Assembly: GCA_030529945.1 (NCBI GenBank)
Contig: JAUMVX010000012.1
Coordinates: 1-54,948, forward strand
DNA: 54,948 nucleotides
Origin: Bacteroidia bacterium
GTDB lineage: Bacteria; Bacteroidota; Bacteroidia; Bacteroidales; UBA932
Direction of reading: 5' to 3'
The notes below the pieces were generated by a model. That model ran no database searches. It had not been told where the DNA came from and was given only the letters and a program-made list of their open reading frames with translations. Made by a program: the position numbers and the translations under genes. Positions 52,868-54,948 of the stretch are shown here, one piece after another (position 1 is the stretch's first letter; each line of letters opens with the position of its first letter).

Positions 52868-54682
52868 TTACTCTGTAAGGAACGGATTACCGGTATCGAA
52901 GGTGACCTTGATGTCCACCTCCAGCGAAGAAGTGAATCCCAGAACCGCATAGCCGTTCACCATAAAGTAGTTCTCGCTGTTCCACGGATTCAGGATATAG
53001 CGCCGTGCCGTGATAGGGTTCCCGGCGGCATCCGTCTCGTCGCCGCTGCCCCTGTCTATCATCGCATCGTCGAAGGCGATGGAGGCTCCGTCTACGCGCA
53101 TATCCACAATCTCCATATCGAAGTTAGGATACTTGGCGAGCACCTTGACTACATCGAGGTACATTCCGTAAGGGTCGGTGTCGCTGCCGGTGAGCTTGAG
53201 GGTATAGACTCCGTCGCCCGTTATCTTCACCACGTCGCTGTCGGTGAAGGTCCAGCCGGTGTTGAAGAAGTGCAGACCGGCCTTGAAGAATTCCTGCTCC
53301 ACGCCGCCGACGATCTTCGGGATGAAGTGGAAAGCCTGATACTTGTAGCGGTCGCCGTGAATGTCCTTCAGGTCATAGCCGAGCACCAGGTCGGTGATTT
53401 CGCTGCCGTCCATCGTGTAGCTGAGTACGCGCAGGGTATTGTCCTCATTGGAACGGAAGATGGCTCCGTCCTTTCCGGCCGTCACTTCGAGAAGTCCTCC
53501 TTCGAAGGTCAGGAAACCATCGCTGGAGATGGTGTATGCACCTGCAGCCTCATTTCCGTCAGCATCCTTCATAGAATAGGTCATATCCGCAGAGTTCAGC
53601 ACGAGGCTCATTTCAGCGCCCGCGTCCGAAGCGGCCTGTGAACCGCCGTCGAAGATTCCGTAAAGGTCATAGTATGAGGCCGCGTCACCCCCGTCGGTGA
53701 GTACCCATTTTATCTCGCGATAGGAGTTCGGAGACCTGTGCAGGGTAGAGATGTCCTCCATCCAGGTATCCGCAAGGGTAGGCTGAGGGTTGTCGTCCAC
53801 AGGAGGTTCATAACTGTCCGCGAATTCCTTGGAGACATAGTTGAAGGCTTCGAGCCATTCGCCTCCCCAGTCACCCGCCTGACGCAGATAAACTACGCGC
53901 ATATGGTTCTCGTCAAGCTCCACTATCTGGAAATTCTTGCTCCAGTCGGCATAGCGGCCGTCCCAGGAATCCGGATGCATCAGCACTGCATCGGAGAAAC
54001 TCAGAACGTAACTGTCCTCATTCAGGGAGAACAGGCCTGTCTGAGTCGTGCCGGAGGTGGAGTTGTAGAAGCTGTAGCCGGCGCTGCCCTTGAGGCTGAA
54101 AGTCATCGTACTCTCCCACATCGTATCCTCTCCGCAGTGGCCCTTGCCCGGATCCCAGTTCGGAGTGAAGTGACCGAAGCTCAGGTTCGCGTTGTCATCC
54201 GGGCTACCGTAGGTAAGCTCGCCTGCGGCGAAGCCGTATTCACCCGTGTCATAGACCCAGGTCTTCTCCTGATTCACGCCGCCCGAAAGAAGAGTCCACA
54301 CCTCCGCCGTGATGAAGTCGGTGCAGATGTCGCTGATGGTGAAGTTCACAGGCTTTCCGTAAACCGCGCCCGCTCTGGTATCTATGCCGAAAGTCACCTC
54401 GTATGTCCCGGAGAAAGGCATCTTGAGCGTCACCTTGTCGCCCTGGAATCTGCCCTGAGGCGTTTCCCACTGGGCCAGGTAGCTGCTTCCCATCTTGTTC
54501 TCGAGATACACGATGTTCGGATTCGAGGAATCCGGCGTGATGCTGTAGGCCACACCCTCCTGAAGGTCTTCAGAAGTGATGGCGTTCTCGCCGAGGCTGT
54601 GCTTGTCCGGCGTGCACGCAGCCGCCCCCAATATGAGGGTCAAGGCTGCCATAACCGTATATGTTGTATTTTTTATTTTCAT
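52868..54682 (-). CDS. Surface glycan-binding-type lipoprotein following SusD
   Basis: A 604-residue lipoprotein (lipobox AAAC, Cys about 23). It has an N-terminal PKD/Ig-like segment (YSITPDSSNPNIVYLENKMG...MPFSGTYEVTFGIDT), then a beta-rich domain (about 115-280) including W-x-D, GxF and WGGEWLEAFNYVSKEF, similar in pattern to residues 400-560 of the next protein, and a second related half (about 300-470). The C-terminal part has ITGDGVYTLKLTGSD. Position between SusD and the next lipoprotein is that of an SGBP. I choose ATG 54682, the start of the signal peptide, 34 bases after the SusD stop. Confidence 0.78.
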   Translation of the reverse strand: MKIKNTTYTVMAALTLILGAAACTPDKHSLGENAITSEDLQEGVAYSITPDSSNPNIVYLENKMGSSYLAQWETPQGRFQGDKVTLKMPFSGTYEVTFGIDTRAGAVYGKPVNFTISDICTDFITAEVWTLLSGGVNQEKTWVYDTGEYGFAAGELTYGSPDDNANLSFGHFTPNWDPGKGHCGEDTMWESTMTFSLKGSAGYSFYNSTSGTTQTGLFSLNEDSYVLSFSDAVLMHPDSWDGRYADWSKNFQIVELDENHMRVVYLRQAGDWGGEWLEAFNYVSKEFADSYEPPVDDNPQPTLADTWMEDISTLHRSPNSYREIKWVLTDGGDAASYYDLYGIFDGGSQAASDAGAEMSLVLNSADMTYSMKDADGNEAAGAYTISSDGFLTFEGGLLEVTAGKDGAIFRSNEDNTLRVLSYTMDGSEITDLVLGYDLKDIHGDRYKYQAFHFIPKIVGGVEQEFFKAGLHFFNTGWTFTDSDVVKITGDGVYTLKLTGSDTDPYGMYLDVVKVLAKYPNFDMEIVDMRVDGASIAFDDAMIDRGSGDETDAAGNPITARRYILNPWNSENYFMVNGYAVLGFTSSLEVDIKVTFDTGNPFLTE

Positions 54683-54716
54683 AACTATATGATTATTAAG
54701 AAGCTGTCCTGACATT

Positions 54717-54948
54717 TCACCAGCCGGGGTTCTGTTTCAGAACGCCGTTGGAAAGTGTGATCTGAGTGAGAGGAATCTGAATCATTCCGCGCTTGGCCTT
54801 GATGTTCTCGGCATTTATGGTCACGGTGGCTTTCACGCCGCCGTCCAGTACATCCCAGGTGCCCGCTATTTCATTTGCAGCGTGGTCCAGACCCTGACTT
54901 GAACTGAAAAAAGTTGACACTGTACGGGGACAAAAAGTACAGTGTAAT
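54717..54948 (-). CDS. SusD-family protein, C-terminal end (partial)
   Basis: The frame ends in RGMIQIPLTQITLSNGVLKQNPGW, the hallmark SusD/RagB C-terminus. About 65 codons look SusD-like up to DHAANEIAGTWD; beyond about 54895 the codons read SSSQ, FF and so on, from sequence with an inverted repeat that does not look like SusD. So either an element has cut the gene here or this is an assembly edge. The matching SusC lies outside the window. Confidence 0.75.
   Translation of the reverse strand, partial: LHCTFCPRTVSTFFSSSQGLDHAANEIAGTWDVLDGGVKATVTINAENIKAKRGMIQIPLTQITLSNGVLKQNPGW
54895..54948. mobile_element. Possible end of an insertion element at the window edge
   Basis: ACACTGTAC (54917-54925) and GTACAGTGT (54937-54945) form a perfect inverted repeat around GGGGACAAAAA, preceded by GAACTGAAAAAAGTTGAC. 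This resembles the terminal region of an insertion sequence and falls where SusD similarity stops. Too little is visible to name a family. Confidence 0.35.

Overview
The window is a chromosomal stretch of a Bacteroidota (Bacteroidales-type) bacterium. Evidence: SusC/SusD pairs, an S46 dipeptidyl-peptidase, BACON-GH5 architecture, SPII lipoproteins, near absence of Shine-Dalgarno sequences, and many promoters of the Bacteroidota form TTG-N19/20-TAnnTTTG. Base composition is fairly GC-rich for the group (high fifties by eye), which points to an Alistipes-like or uncultured gut Bacteroidales lineage; genus cannot be fixed from sequence reading alone.

Layout. 1-378: 3-prime end of a GH2 beta-galactosidase. 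470-6170: susD and susC (minus strand) behind a long structured leader. 6331-10214: an operon for an outer-membrane beta-barrel protein, a DPP7-type S46 peptidase and the Mrp P-loop protein. 10317-10478: intact 162-bp inverted-repeat (MITE-like) element, copy A. 10476-16600: mutS-yfhO-rsmA operon. 16967-20431: a family 4 glycosyltransferase and a 4-alpha-glucanotransferase on the plus strand. 20716-23048: candidate defence pair, an EcoRI-family adenine methyltransferase overlapping a DUF262-HNH nuclease, next to tRNA-Ser. 23389-25600: an NagX-like membrane acyltransferase, then about 1 kb of palindromic repeats and a TonB-receptor remnant. 25609-30274: aspS, an EF-G-like GTPase, rnhB. 30281-36219: MacB-type ABC transporter, adaptor and TolC. 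36452-36715: tiny Cys-rich lipoprotein. 36763-42944: housekeeping operon (small membrane protein, mutL, rhomboid protease, Sua5/YrdC, rsmE, NagX-like acyltransferase, phosphoesterase). 43008-46619: guaB-guaA-ispF. 46654-46945: tRNA-Gln and tRNA-Met. 47022-54948: second polysaccharide utilisation locus (truncated SusD, two surface lipoproteins, BACON-GH5 endoglucanase) interrupted by an AT-rich DUF3791/DUF3990 toxin-antitoxin-like cassette and MITE-like copy B.

How it fits together. Two glycan-uptake loci, the GH2 and GH5 enzymes, the glucanotransferase and the surface peptidase describe a polymer-degrading gut or rumen organism. mutS, mutL, rnhB, rsmA, rsmE, sua5, aspS and guaBA are ordinary core genes. 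The accessory interest is concentrated in (i) the 162-bp element, present in two copies differing at one base, each ending exactly on the TAA stop codon of the converging gene, with several degenerate relatives in other intergenic regions; (ii) the methyltransferase/DUF262-HNH pair; and (iii) the DUF3990 cassette lodged within a PUL.
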